A stretch of DNA of 64,000 nt from CADEEN01 sp963816315 (lineage in GTDB: Bacteria > Pseudomonadota > Gammaproteobacteria > Burkholderiales > Burkholderiaceae_C). Positions within the stretch are counted from its first letter, which is position 1. Every line of letters starts with the position of its first letter. Of this stretch, positions 46,109 through 56,301 are shown in pieces. The translations under genes and the position numbers were made by a program. The notes under the pieces are model-generated. The model did no database searches and was not told the origin of the DNA. It saw only the letters and a program-made list of their open reading frames with translations. Where the stretch lies: positions 128,210 to 192,209 of the forward strand of contig CAWFJZ010000044.1 of assembly GCA_963816315.1 (NCBI GenBank). Direction: 5' to 3'.

Positions 46109-47531
46109 ATGACAGCACGCACCCTCTACGACAAGCTCTGGGACGAGCACGCCGTCCACGCCGAGGACGACGGCACGACCATCCTCTACATCGACCGCCA
46201 CCTCGTGCACGAGGTGACGAGTCCGCAGGCCTTCGAGGGCCTGCGCCTGGCGGGCCGCAAGGTCTGGCGGACGAGTTCGATCGTCGCCACCGCCGACCAC
46301 AACACGCCCACGCAGGGCTGGGAGCGCGGCTACGACGGCATCGTCGATCCGACCTCGCGCCAACAGGTGGCGACGCTCGACGCGAACATCTTGGCCTTCG
46401 GCGCGGCGGCGTACTTCCCCTTCCTCGACAAGCGCCAGGGCATCGTGCATGTGATCGGCCCCGAGCAGGGCGCGACGCTGCCGGGCATGACCGTCGTCTG
46501 CGGCGATTCGCACACCAGCACGCACGGCGCGTTCGGCGCGCTGGCGCACGGCATCGGCACCAGCGAGGTCGAGCATGTGCTGGCGACGCAGACGCTGCTG
46601 ACGAAGAAGGCGAAGAACCTGCTGGTGCGTGTCGATGGCGTGTTGCCGCGCGGCTGCACGGCCAAGGACATCGTGCTCGCGGTCATCGGCAGGATCGGCA
46701 CCGCGGGCGGCACCGGCTACACGATCGAGTTCGGCGGCAGCGCGATCCGCGCGCTGTCGATGGAAGGGCGGATGACGGTGTGCAACATGGCGATCGAGGC
46801 CGGTGCGCGCGCGGGACTCGTCGCCGTCGATGAGAAGACGATCGAGTACGTGCGTGGCCGGCCGTTTGCGCCGACGGGCGCGGCGTTCGACATGGCGGCG
46901 GCGTACTGGCGGACGTTGAAGTCAGACGAAGGGGCCCAGTTCGATCGCGTCGTCGAACTCGATGCCAGCACGCTTGTGCCGCAGGTCACTTGGGGCACGT
47001 CACCGGAAATGGTGGTCTCGATCGACGACCGCGTGCCCGACCCCGAGCGCGAGAAGGATGCCGACCAAGCGCGACGCCATCGAGCGCGCGTTGACCTACA
47101 TGGGCCTGGCGCCGAACAAGCGCATCGACGACATCCGCATCGACAAGGTCTTCATCGGCTCGTGCACCAACAGCCGCATCGAAGACCTGCGCGAGGCGGC
47201 GGCGGTGGTCAAGCGCCTGGGCAGGCGTGTCGCCGGCAACGTCAGGTTGGCGATGGTCGTGCCCGGCTCGGGCCTGGTGAAAGCGCAAGCCGAGCGCGAG
47301 GGCCTGCACGAGGTCTTCAAGGCCGCCGGCTTCGAGTGGCGCGAACCCGGCTGCTCGATGTGCCTGGCGATGAACGCCGACCGGTTGGAGCCCGGCGAGC
47401 GTTGTGCTTCGACGAGCAACCGCAACTTCGAAGGCCGCCAGGGGCAGGGCGGTCGCACGCACCTGGTGAGCCCGGCGATGGCCGCTGCAGCGGCCATCGA
47501 GGGCCACTTCGTCGATGTGAGGCGTCTATGA
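46109..47531 (+). CDS. leuC: 3-isopropylmalate dehydratase large subunit (one frameshift)
   Basis: Isomerises 2- to 3-isopropylmalate in leucine synthesis, with LeuD. About 473 residues when repaired. VCGDSHTSTHGAFGALAHGIG is the family motif; iron-sulfur cysteines are in FIGSCTNSRIEDL and GCSMCLAMN. An extra G at 47060 breaks the frame after PDPEREKD; removing it restores PTKRDAIERALTYMGLAPNK. The stop overlaps the leuD start (ATGA). Confidence 0.95.
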
Positions 47532-48175
47532 ATCCGTTCACTATCCACAAAGGTCTGGTTGCGCCACTCGACCGCGCCAACGTCGATACCGACGCCATCA
47601 TTCCCAAGCAATTCCTGAAGTCGATCAAGCGCTCCGGCTTCGGGCCGAACCTGTTCGACGCTTGGCGCTACCTCGACAAGGGCGAGCCGGGCCAGGATCC
47701 GGCGACGCGCAAGGCCAACCCCGACTTCGTGCTCAACCAGGCGCGCTACCGCGGCGCGTCGGTGCTGTTGGTGCGGGAGAACTTCGGCTGCGGTTCGAGC
47801 CGTGAGCACGCGCCGTGGGCGATCGAGCAGTACGGCTTTCGCGCGCTGATCGCGCCGAGCTACGCCGATATCTTCTTCAACAACTGCTTCAAGAATGGCC
47901 TGCTGCCGATCGTTCTGCCCGACAGCCAGGTGGCGAAACTCTTCGACGAGGTCGCGGCCTTCGTCGGCTATTCACTGACGATCGACTTGCCGCGCCAGGT
48001 CATCGTCAAGCCCGATGGCAACGAGTTGCCGTTCGACGTGCAGCCCTTCCGCAAGCAGTGCCTCGTCAATGGCTGGGACGACATCGGCCTGACGCTGCGC
48101 CATGCCGACAAGATCCGCGCCTTCGAGGCCGAGCGCCTGGCGAGCCGGCCGTGGTTGGAAGGCCGCCCACTCTGA
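47528..48175 (+). CDS. leuD: 3-isopropylmalate dehydratase small subunit
   Basis: 215 residues, swivel domain. NVDTDAIIPKQFLKSIKRSGFG is the LeuD opening and LLVRENFGCGSSREHAPWAI is the substrate-binding signature. It forms the heterodimer with LeuC. The stop shares a base with the next start (TGATG). Confidence 0.96.
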   Translation: MNPFTIHKGLVAPLDRANVDTDAIIPKQFLKSIKRSGFGPNLFDAWRYLDKGEPGQDPATRKANPDFVLNQARYRGASVLLVRENFGCGSSREHAPWAIEQYGFRALIAPSYADIFFNNCFKNGLLPIVLPDSQVAKLFDEVAAFVGYSLTIDLPRQVIVKPDGNELPFDVQPFRKQCLVNGWDDIGLTLRHADKIRAFEAERLASRPWLEGRPL

Positions 48176-48465
48176 TGCAGTTATGGCTGCACAGCGTGGT
48201 GTTCGCACGCGCCTGGTTGACGTTCATCGTTCTGGTGGTCTCGTTCCTCGTCTTTGGCGGCGGCACCTACAACCTGTTCCTGCTGTTGAAGGCCAACCTC
48301 GGTCTGATCGCCGAGCATGGCTGGCAGGCGCTGGCCGACGGCGCGGCGCAGCAGTTCATCGAGTTGTTGTTCACCGCGGCGCTGAGCATGGCCGCCTATG
48401 TCTTGTTCAAGGCCTGCGAGCACCGCTTGGTGCACCGGCTGTGTGATCCGAAGGAAGTGCAGTGA
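48175..48465 (+). CDS. Small two-helix membrane protein in the leu operon
   Basis: 96 residues. A first hydrophobic helix at about 12-40 (ARAWLTFIVLVVSFLVFGGG and on) and a second at about 63-82 (LLFTAALSMAAYVLFKAC). The short tail is charged (EHRLVHRLCDPKEVQ). It is locked between leuD and leuB by TGATG overlaps on both sides, so it is certainly translated with them. I do not recognise a function. Its steady position suggests a membrane role in branched-chain amino-acid metabolism or simply a shared promoter. Confidence 0.8.
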   Translation: MQLWLHSVVFARAWLTFIVLVVSFLVFGGGTYNLFLLLKANLGLIAEHGWQALADGAAQQFIELLFTAALSMAAYVLFKACEHRLVHRLCDPKEVQ

Positions 48466-49566
48466 TGGCCAAGAAGATTGCAGTGCTGCCGGGCGACGGC
48501 ATCGGCACCGAGATCGTCGAACAGGCGCTGCGCGTGCTGCGTGCGCTGGAGTTGCCGCTGGAGATGGAAACTGCGCTCGTCGGCGGCGCGGCTTATGAAG
48601 CGCATGGCCATCCGCTGCCCGAGGCGACGCTGCAACTGGCCAAGGACAGCGATGCGATCCTCTTCGGCGCCGTCGGCGACTGGAAGTACGACAAGCTCGA
48701 ACGCGCGCTGCGCCCCGAGCAGGCGATCCTCGGCCTGCGCAAGCACCTCGGCCTGTTCGCCAACTTCCGCCCGGCGCTGTGCTACGAGCAGTTGACGCAT
48801 GCGTCGTCGCTGAAGCCCGAGCTGGTGTCGGGTCTGGACATCCTGATCATCCGCGAGCTCACGGGCGACATCTACTTCGGCCAGCCGCGCGGCCGCCGCA
48901 CCGCCGTCGATGGCCATTTCCCCGGCAGCGAAGAAGCCTTCGACACGATGCGCTACTCGCGCCCGGAGATCGAGCGCATCGCGCATGTGGCGTTTCAGGC
49001 GGCGAGGAAACGCAGCAAGCGGGTGACGAGCGTCGATAAAGCCAACGTGCTCGAAACCTTCCAGTTCTGGAAGGACGTCGTCACCGAGGTTCACGCGCAG
49101 TACCCGGACGTCGAGCTCGACCACATGTACGTCGATAACGCAGCAATGCAGTTGGTGAAAGCGCCGAAGAAATTCGACGTCGTCGTCACCGGCAACATGT
49201 TCGGCGACATCCTCTCCGACGAAGCGGCGATGCTCACCGGCTCGATCGGCATGCTGCCCTCGGCCTCGCTCGACAAGAACAACAAGGGCCTGTACGAGCC
49301 GAGCCACGGCAGCGCGCCCGACATCGCGGGCAAGGATCTGGCCAATCCGCTGGCTACAATCTTGTCCGCTGCCATGATGCTTCGTTTCACGCTCCAACAA
49401 CCCGAAGCTGCCGACCGGATCGAGTCGGCGGTCAAGAGCCGTGCTGTCCGCGGGCTATCGCACCGCGGACATCTGGAGCGAGGGCACGAAGAAGGTCGGC
49501 ACGCGCGCGATGGGCGATGCGGTCGTGGCCGCCCTGATCACCACCAAAACGATTACCAAGAGCTAG
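48465..49566 (+). CDS. leuB: 3-isopropylmalate dehydrogenase (one frameshift)
   Basis: Oxidatively decarboxylates 3-isopropylmalate with NAD. About 366 residues. KKIAVLPGDGIGTEIVEQAL, IIRELTGDIYFGQPRGR, NMFGDILSDEAAMLTGSIGM and LYEPSHGSAPDIAGK are clear LeuB motifs. An extra base at about 49437 breaks the C terminus, so the raw reading runs on into asd. Repair gives AVLSAGYRTADIWSEGTKKV and a TAG at 49564. Start ATG 48465 (TGATG). Confidence 0.95.
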
Positions 49567-49598
49567 CAGCTCCGGATCGTTTCGCCCCTTCATCGGAC

Positions 49599-49617
49599 CC
49601 CGGCGACACGAGCCGGG
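49599..49617 (+). repeat. Leader hairpin upstream of asd
   Basis: CCCGGC (49599-49604), loop GACACGA, GCCGGG (49612-49617), inside a wider GGACCCC (49595-49601)/GGGGTCC (49626-49632) pair. It occupies most of the 86-base leuB-asd gap and has no T-tract. Confidence 0.45.
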
Positions 49618-49652
49618 ACACTCGAGGGGTCCGTGACGCAAGGAAAACTGAA

Positions 49653-50780
49653 ATGGCACTCGTAGGATTGGTCGGCTGGCGCGGCATGGTGGGCTCGGTG
49701 CTCCTGGACCGCATGCAGGCCGAAGGCGACTTCGCGCTCATCGAGCCGGTGTTCTTCTCGACGTCCAACGCCGGCGGCGCTGCGCCGAAGTTCGCGAAGA
49801 ACGAAACCAAACTCTTCGACGCCAACGACATCGCCGCGTTGAAGCGCTGCGACATCGTCATCACCGCGCAGGGTGGCGAGTACACCAAGGCCGTCTATCC
49901 GCAGTTGCGCGCCGCCGGCTGGAAGGGCTACTGGATCGACGCCGCGAAGACGCTGCGCATGAACGACGACGCGGTGATCGCGCTCGACCCGGTCAACCTG
50001 CCGGTGATCCAGAACGCGCTGGCCAAGGGCGTCAAGGACTTCATCGGCGGCAATTGCACGGTGAGCTGCATGCTGATGGGCGTCGGCGCGTTGTTCAAGG
50101 CCGACCTCGTCGAGTGGATGAGCGCCAGCACTTACCAGGCCGCCAGCGGCGGCGGCGCGCAGCACATGCGCGAGCTGCTGACGCAGATGGGCACGGTCCA
50201 TGCCAGCGTCAAGGCGCTGCTCGCCGACCCGGCCAGCGCGATCCTCGAGATCGACCGCCAGGTCGCGGCCACGCAGCGCGGCCTGTCCGCCGACGAAACG
50301 AAGAACTTCATGGTGCCGCTGGCCGGCAGCCTGATCCCTTGGATCGACGCCGACCGCAGCGACGGCACCAGCCTCGAAGAATGGAAGGGCGGCGCCGAGA
50401 CCAACAAGATCCTCGGCCGCGGCCCGGGCTTCGGCACGCCGGCGACACCGATCGACTCGACCTGCGTGCGCGTCGGCGCGATGCGCTGCCACAGCCAGTC
50501 GCTGACGATCAAGCTGAAGCAGGACGTGCCGCTGGCGGACATCGAATCGATGATCGCGGCCGACAACGAATGGGTGAAGGTCGTACCGAACACGCGCGAG
50601 GCCACGGTGCACAACCTGACGCCAGTGGCCGTGACCGGCACGATGAGCATCCCGGTCGGCCGCTTGCGCAAAATGGCCCTTGGGCCGCAGTACCTCGGCG
50701 CCTTCACCATCGGCGACCAGTTGCTGTGGGGCGCCGCCGAGCCATTGCGGCGCATGCTGCGCATCCTGTTGGAGCACTGA
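49653..50780 (+). CDS. asd: Aspartate-semialdehyde dehydrogenase
   Basis: Reduces aspartyl phosphate to aspartate semialdehyde for lysine, threonine and methionine synthesis. 375 residues. LVGLVGWRGMVGSVLLDRM is the NADP-binding fingerprint, FIGGNCTVSCMLMGVGAL contains the catalytic Cys, and RVGAMRCHSQSLTIKL contains the catalytic His. AAGGAAAA precedes ATG 49653. It follows leuB and precedes fimV, a standard Burkholderiales order. Confidence 0.96.
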   Translation: MALVGLVGWRGMVGSVLLDRMQAEGDFALIEPVFFSTSNAGGAAPKFAKNETKLFDANDIAALKRCDIVITAQGGEYTKAVYPQLRAAGWKGYWIDAAKTLRMNDDAVIALDPVNLPVIQNALAKGVKDFIGGNCTVSCMLMGVGALFKADLVEWMSASTYQAASGGGAQHMRELLTQMGTVHASVKALLADPASAILEIDRQVAATQRGLSADETKNFMVPLAGSLIPWIDADRSDGTSLEEWKGGAETNKILGRGPGFGTPATPIDSTCVRVGAMRCHSQSLTIKLKQDVPLADIESMIAADNEWVKVVPNTREATVHNLTPVAVTGTMSIPVGRLRKMALGPQYLGAFTIGDQLLWGAAEPLRRMLRILLEH

Positions 50781-50883
50781 GCCGTTGGCGGGCTGCTGCA
50801 CGCCGCGTCGTCGATTGACAACAAGTTCACGCCATGCTTCGGTTCGTAACCGCTGTGAGGCGGAGGTCAGACTTTGCATGAGC

Positions 50884-50912
50884 TTGTCTGCCTATATGCT
50901 TGATGCTATTGT
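50884..50912 (+). promoter_or_regulatory. fimV: Candidate sigma-70 promoter for fimV
   Basis: TTGTCT (50884-50889), 17 bases, then TATTGT (50907-50912) preceded by TGC, an extended -10. It sits in a locally AT-richer stretch of the 251-base gap between asd and fimV. A start near 50919 would give a leader of about 110 bases. Confidence 0.35.
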
Positions 50913-50986
50913 GAATTTCAGGGCTGTACGGCTTTTGAACCTGGTATGACATCGGCAGCGCTCGCTCGGCATGCCCTGTCCCTCTG

Positions 50987-51013
50987 GCGGCGGACGGTTG
51001 TCCTGTCCGCCGC
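50987..51013 (+). repeat. Hairpin in the fimV leader
   Basis: GCGGCGGAC (50987-50995), loop GGTTGTCCT, GTCCGCCGC (51005-51013), 19 bases before the fimV start. It could modulate translation or mark the end of upstream transcription; no T-tract. Confidence 0.5.
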
Positions 51014-51031
51014 TCGTCATTGGGAGACGCT

Positions 51032-53595
51032 TTGAAGACCACCCTCCGAAAAACAGCGGCGCGCCATGCGCTCTCGGCCGTTGCAGCCGCCGCACTGACC
51101 TTGGTCTCGACCGGCAGCTGGGCGCTCGGCCTGGGCCGCATGGCCGTGCAGTCGGCGCTCGGCGAGTCGCTGCGCGCCGAAATCGACATCACCAACATGT
51201 CGGCCGAAGAGGCCTCGTCGCTGCGCGTCAAGGTCGCCTCGGCCGAAGCCTATCGCGCCGCCGGCATCGACTACAACGCCGCGCTGCCGAGCACGCAGGT
51301 CACGGTGGCCAAACGTGCCGACGGCCGGTCTTATCTGCGCATCGTCAGCGATCGTGTCGTTCAAGAGCCGTTCGTCGATGTGATCCTCGAGCTGACGTGG
51401 TCGAGTGGCCGCCTGGTGCGCGAATACACGCTGCTGCTCGACCCGCCGGGCAGCACGCGCCTGGCCACGTCGCCCGCGCCGGCGCCGATCGCGCCTTCGA
51501 TGTCGGCAGCGCCGACGCCGCCGGCAGCGCGGCCGGCGCCCGCCGCGCCGCCGGTGGCAGCCGCCGCCCCTGCGCCGTCGCCGGCGCCTGCACCGCGCGC
51601 AGCGCCGACACCCGCACCGGCCCCGCGTGCCGCGACGGCCGCCGCGCCGGCGCCGCGCGCCGCGGCCAACGTCGATGCGTACAAGGTGCGCCAGGGCGAC
51701 ACGCTGACCAAGGTGGCGCAGAAGACGCAACGCGAAGGCGTCTCGCTCGACCAGATGCTGGTGGCGCTGTTCCGCGCCAACCCGGACGCGTTCATGGCCG
51801 AGAACATGAACCGCCTGAAGGCCGGCGCCGATCTGGCCGTGCCCTCCGCCGACAAGGCCAAGGAAACCAGCCCGGCAGATGCCAAACAGGTCATCCAGGC
51901 CCAGAGCGCCGACTTCGGCGCCTACCGCGAGCGTCTCGCCGCCGGCGTGCCCGAAATCAAGGCCGCCGCGCCCTCTCGCCAAGCCACCGGCAAGGTGCAG
52001 GCGCAGGTGGACGACAAGAAGGCCGCTGCGCCGACGCCGGACCGCTTGACGCTGTCGCAGGGCGCCGTCAAGGGCGCGGCCTCGGCGGCAGAGTCGAAGG
52101 TTTCCGGCGAGACCGAAAAGAAAGCTCAGGAGCAGCGCGTTGCCGAACTGAAGCGCAACGCCGACGAGTTGAAGGCGCTGCAACAAGGCACGTCGGCCGC
52201 CGTCAAGCCGGGGGCTGCGTCTCCGGCGCCGGCGCCGGTCGTGGTGGCCGCTGCGCCGCCGCCGCCACCCGCGCCGGTTCCCGCACCGACTCCGGCCCCC
52301 GCACCCGCACCGGTGGCAGCGCCGCCGGCCCCGGCACCTGCCCCGGCGCCTGCACCGACTGCCGCGCCTGCGCCAGCCGCTGCTGCCTCTGCGCCTGCAC
52401 CCAAACCGGCAGCGTCGGCACCGACCGTTGCGGCCAAGCCGCCGGCGATACCGACCGTCGAAGAAGCCAGCCCGCTCGACGGTTTGTTGAACAGCCCGTT
52501 CCTGCCCTGGGGCGCCGGCGCCGCAGTGGCCTTGCTGGCCGGCCTGGGCCTGTACCGCTGGCGCAGCCGCGCCCGCAACGAGAGCGGCGAAACCTCGTTC
52601 CTCGAAAGCCGTCTGCAGCCCGACTCGTTCTTCGGCGCGTCCGGCGGCCAGCGCATCGACACCCGCGACGCGTCCGGCGCTGCGTCGTCGATGAGCTACT
52701 CGCTGTCGCAGCTCGATGCCATCGGCGATGTCGATCCGGTGGCCGAAGCCGACGTGTATCTGGCCTACGGCCGCGACCTGCAGGCCGAGGAAATCCTCAA
52801 GGAAGCGATGCGCAGCACGCCGGACCGCCTGGCGATCCGCACCAAGCTGCTCGAGGTCTATGCCAAGCGCCGCGACACCAAGGGCTTCGAAGCGCTGGCC
52901 ACCCAGCTCTACGGCCTGACCCACGGCGACGGCGAAGAGTGGCAGAAGACGCAGGAACTCGGCCAGCAGATCGATCCGGAGAACCCGCTGTACCAGCCGG
53001 GCGGCCGTCCGCCCAGCCGCGGCCGGCGCGTCGGCCGGCGCGGCCGTGGTCGAACCGCTGGGAGCGAGCACGCTGCCGCTGTCGGTGATCCCGACCGAGC
53101 CGCCGAACCTGGCGCCGGACGAGCTCGAAAAACTGGGCGCAGGCGACGGCATCGATCTCGACCTCGACCTGGCCTACACCGAGGCGCTGTCGCCGCCGCC
53201 GCTCGACAGCACGCAGCCGCTGCCGGCCAAGTCGGTGGCAGCCGGCAAGCTCGACCTGCCGGAGTTGCCGGCTGTGGCCGGCGCGGCGTCGCGCTCGGGT
53301 CCCGATTCCAAGTCGATGCCGTTCGACCTCGAGCAGCATCTCGCTCGATCTGGGCAAGCCCAAGCCCGGCAAGACCAGCGAGCCGGCGCTCGACTTCGGC
53401 AGCCTCGGCCCCGACAGCACGCAACAGCCGCCGGTCGAATCGGCCGACCCGCTGACGCGCAAGCTCGAACTGGCCGAGGAGTTCCGCCAGATCGGCGACA
53501 AGGACGGCGCGCGCGATCTGCTCGAAGAGGTGTTGGCCAAGGCCAGCGGCCCGCTGAAGGCACGCGCGCAAAGCCTGCTCGACGGATTGGCGTGA
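51032..53595 (+). CDS. fimV: FimV/HubP-type peptidoglycan-binding pole protein (two frameshifts)
   Basis: Large inner-membrane protein, about 853 residues, organising cell poles and type IV pili or twitching. The signal/anchor is residues about 10-34. The FimV N-terminal domain has LGRMAVQSALGESLRAEIDI. A LysM domain follows a Pro/Ala stretch (YKVRQGDTLTKVAQKTQREG, about residue 217). A long Pro/Ala linker leads to a TM helix near 485-505 (PWGAGAAVALLAGLGLYRWR), then TPR-like AEADVYLAYGRDLQAEEIL. The conserved C-terminal motif KLELAEEFRQIGDKDGARDL is in another frame because of +1 shifts at about 53015 and 53340. It starts at TTG 51032 with GGGAGA upstream. Confidence 0.9.
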
Positions 53596-54428
53596 CGCCT
53601 GCGCCAGGCGCGCGGCGCCTGGCGCTCGGCGTCGCCTACCGCGGCAGCGCCTACCAGGGCTGGCAGAGCCAGCCCGGTGGGCGCACGGTGCAAGACCAGC
53701 TCGAAGCGGCGCTCGCTGCGTTTGCCGACACGCCCGTGAGCACGCTGTGCGCCGGGCGCACCGACGCCGGCGTGCATGCGCTCGAACCAGGTCGTTCACA
53801 TCGACGCGCCGGTCGAGCGCGACACCGTCTCGTGGGTGCGCGGCACCAACCGCTACCTGCCGGCCGACATCGCGGTGCAGTGGTGCGTGCCGGTGGCGGC
53901 CGGACTTCCATGCGCGCAACAGCGCGCGCGGCCGGCGCTACGTTTATCGTGCTGCTGGAGTCGGCCGTGCGGCCGGCGCTCGAAAGCGGCTCGGTGGGCT
54001 GGGTGTTCCGGCCGCTCGATGGCGATGCGATGCGCGCCGCCGCTGCGCACCTGATCGGCGAGCACGACTTCTCGTCGTTCCGTTCGTCGCAGTGCCAGGC
54101 GCTGTCGCCGGTGAAGACGTTGCGCGCGATCGCGATCGTGCGCCGCGGCGCTTACTGGCGCTTCGACTTCGACGGCAGCGCGTTCCTGCACCACATGGTG
54201 CGCAACATCATGGGCTGCCTGGTCGCGGTGGGGCAGGGGCAGCACGAGCCGGCGTGGATGGCCGACGTGCTGGCTGCAAAAGACCGCGATGCCGCTGCGC
54301 CGACCTTCGCGCCTGACGGCTTGTACTTCGCCGGCCCGTACTACGATGCGGCGCATGGCATTCCCGAGCACACGCCCGCCTTCGACTGGCTCCCGCACGC
54401 GCATCAAGATTTGCGGTCTGACGCGTGA
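53592..54428 (+). CDS. truA: tRNA pseudouridine(38-40) synthase (three frameshifts)
   Basis: Makes pseudouridine at tRNA positions 38-40. About 277 residues. LGVAYRGSAYQGWQSQPGGR and LCAGRTDAGVHAL (catalytic Asp) are in frame. Then NQVVHIDAPVERDTVSWVRG, DFHARNSARGRRYVY and VLLESAVRPALESGS occur in successive frames, separated by single extra bases at about 53785, 53909 and 53950 that together restore the starting frame. The tail FLHHMVRNIMGCLVAVGQG is typical. GTG 53592 overlaps the fimV stop; the 3' end overlaps trpF. Confidence 0.92.
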   Translation: MTPAPGARRLALGVAYRGSAYQGWQSQPGGRTVQDQLEAALAAFADTPVSTLCAGRTDAGVHALEPGRSHRRAGRARHRLVGARHQPLPAGRHRGAVVRAGGGRTSMRATARAAGATFIVLLESAVRPALESGSVGWVFRPLDGDAMRAAAAHLIGEHDFSSFRSSQCQALSPVKTLRAIAIVRRGAYWRFDFDGSAFLHHMVRNIMGCLVAVGQGQHEPAWMADVLAAKDRDAAAPTFAPDGLYFAGPYYDAAHGIPEHTPAFDWLPHAHQDLRSDA

Positions 54429-55032
54429 GGCCGACGTGGCCGCTGCGGTGGACGCAGGCGCCGATGCGATCGGCTTCGTGCTCTACGCCAAGAGCCCGCG
54501 CCATGTGTCGCTCGATCGCGCGGTGCAACTCGCGCAAACGCTGCCGCCCTTCGTCACGCCGGTGCTGCTGTTCGTCAACGCCGCGCTGACCACGATCGAC
54601 GCGGCCTGCAAGGCGCTGCCGCAAGCCCTGCTGCAATTCCACGGCGACGAAACGCCGGCCGATTGCGATGCCGCGATGCGCGCCTACCTGCGCGCGGTGC
54701 GCATGGCGCCGGGCGTCGATTTGCTAGACTGGGTTCACCGTTTCCCCAATGCGGCCGCCTTGCTGCTCGACGCCGACGTCGAGGGCTACGGCGGCGGTGG
54801 CAAGAGGTTCGATTGGTCGCTGATTCCCCCCGACGTAAAAACTCCGCTCGTTTTGTCTGGTGGGTTGAGTCCTGCAAACGTGATCGATGGGGTGCTCGCC
54901 GTCCGGCCGTATGCCGTTGACGTGAGCTCCGGCGTCGAGAGCGAAAAAGGCATCAAGGATGCCGCGCTGATCCGCCGGTTCTGCGAAGCGGTCCGTGAAG
55001 CCGATGCAAGGCTCGCCGACCGCGCGACCTGA
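54355..55032 (+). CDS. trpF: Phosphoribosylanthranilate isomerase
   Basis: Third step specific to tryptophan synthesis. The domain starts TRIKICGLTREADVAAAVDA with the catalytic Cys, then VLLFVNAAL, LQFHGDETPADCD and PLVLSGGLSPANVIDGV. ATG 54355 gives an 18-residue leader before the conserved start, overlapping truA by 74 bases; no start lies closer. It is followed by trpB after 15 bases. Confidence 0.95.
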   Translation: MAFPSTRPPSTGSRTRIKICGLTREADVAAAVDAGADAIGFVLYAKSPRHVSLDRAVQLAQTLPPFVTPVLLFVNAALTTIDAACKALPQALLQFHGDETPADCDAAMRAYLRAVRMAPGVDLLDWVHRFPNAAALLLDADVEGYGGGGKRFDWSLIPPDVKTPLVLSGGLSPANVIDGVLAVRPYAVDVSSGVESEKGIKDAALIRRFCEAVREADARLADRAT

Positions 55033-55047
55033 ATCGAAAGACAACAC

Positions 55048-56301
55048 ATGCTGAACTACCAACAGCCCGCTTATCAACAACTGATGAGCGCGGGCATTTC
55101 GGCCCCTACGGCGGCACCTTCGTCGCCGAGACACTGATCCATGCGCTCGACGAGTTGAAAGCCGCTTACGAGCACTACCGGCGCGACCCCGAGTTCGTCG
55201 CCGAATTTCAAGAGCGAACTCAAACACTTCGTCGGCCGGCCGAGCCCGATCTATCACGCGGCGCGCCTGTCGCGCGAGATCGGCGGCGCGCAGATTCTTT
55301 TGAAGCGCGAAGACTTGAACCACACCGGCGCGCACAAGATCAACAACACCATCGGCCAGGCGCTGCTCGCGCGGCGCATGGGCAAGCCGCGCGTGATCGC
55401 CGAGACGGGCGCCGGCCAGCACGGCGTGGCCAGTGCCACCGTGGCCGCGCGCTACGGCATGGAATGCGTGGTGTACATGGGCAGCGAAGACGTCAAGCGC
55501 CAGTCGCCGAACGTCTATCGCATGCACCTGCTCGGAGCGAAGGTCGTGCCCGTCGAGTCCGGCAGCAAGACGCTGAAGGACGCGCTCAATGAAGCGCTGC
55601 GCGATTGGGTGACCAACGTCGAGAACACGTTCTACATCATCGGCACCGTTGCCGGCCCGCATCCGTATCCGATGCTGGTGCGCGACTTCCAGCGCGTCAT
55701 CGGCGACGAGTGCCTGGTGCAGATGCCGGAGATGGTCGGCCGGCAGCCCGACGCGGTGATCGCCTGCGTCGGCGGCGGCAGCAATGCGATGGGGCTGTTC
55801 TATCCGTACATCGAACACGAGAGCGTTCGATTGATCGGCGTCGAAGCGGCGGGGCAGGGCTTGGCGACGGGCAAGCATGCGGCGTCGTTGAGCGCCGGTT
55901 CGCCCGGCGTGCTGCACGGCAACCGCACGTATCTGCTGCAAGACGCCAACGGGCAGATCACCGAGACGCACTCGGTGTCGGCCGGTCTGGACTATCCCGG
56001 CGTTGGCCCCGAGCATGCCTACCTGAAAGACATCGGCCGTGCGGAGTACGTCAGCATCACCGACGACGAAGCGATGGCGGCGTTTCATCGGCTGTGCCGC
56101 ACCGAGGGCATCATCCCGGCGCTCGAATCGAGTCACGCCGTTGCGTATGCGATGAAGATGGCGGCCACGATGCGGACCGACCAGCATCTGCTCGTGAACC
56201 TGTCGGGACGTGGGGACAAGGACATCGGCACCGTCGCCGACATCTCCGGCGCGGAGTTCTACTGCCGGCCGTCGTGCAAAGGTCAGGCGGTAAAGCAATG
56301 A
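55048..56301 (+). CDS. trpB: Tryptophan synthase beta subunit (two frameshifts)
   Basis: Joins indole and serine to tryptophan with pyridoxal phosphate. About 417 residues. The Lys is in KREDLNHTGAHKINNTIGQ, the phosphate-binding loop in CVGGGSNAMGLFYPY, and the C-terminal SGRGDKDI is present. A missing C at about 55081 breaks the frame after MLNYQQPAYQQ (repaired: PDERGHFGPYGGTFVAETLI), and an extra G at about 55213 breaks AEFQSELKHFVGRPSPIYHA. The stop overlaps trpA (ATGA). Confidence 0.95.

Noticed and set aside
48462..50780. A 772-codon LeuB-Asd fusion
   Set aside because: A +1 shift at about 49437 removes the normal LeuB end and stop at 49566; the conserved LeuB tail is present in the next frame.
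53747..53955. Programmed ribosomal frameshifting in truA
   Set aside because: Three separate +1 shifts without slippery sequences, in a gene not known to use frameshifting, while many neighbours show the same fault.
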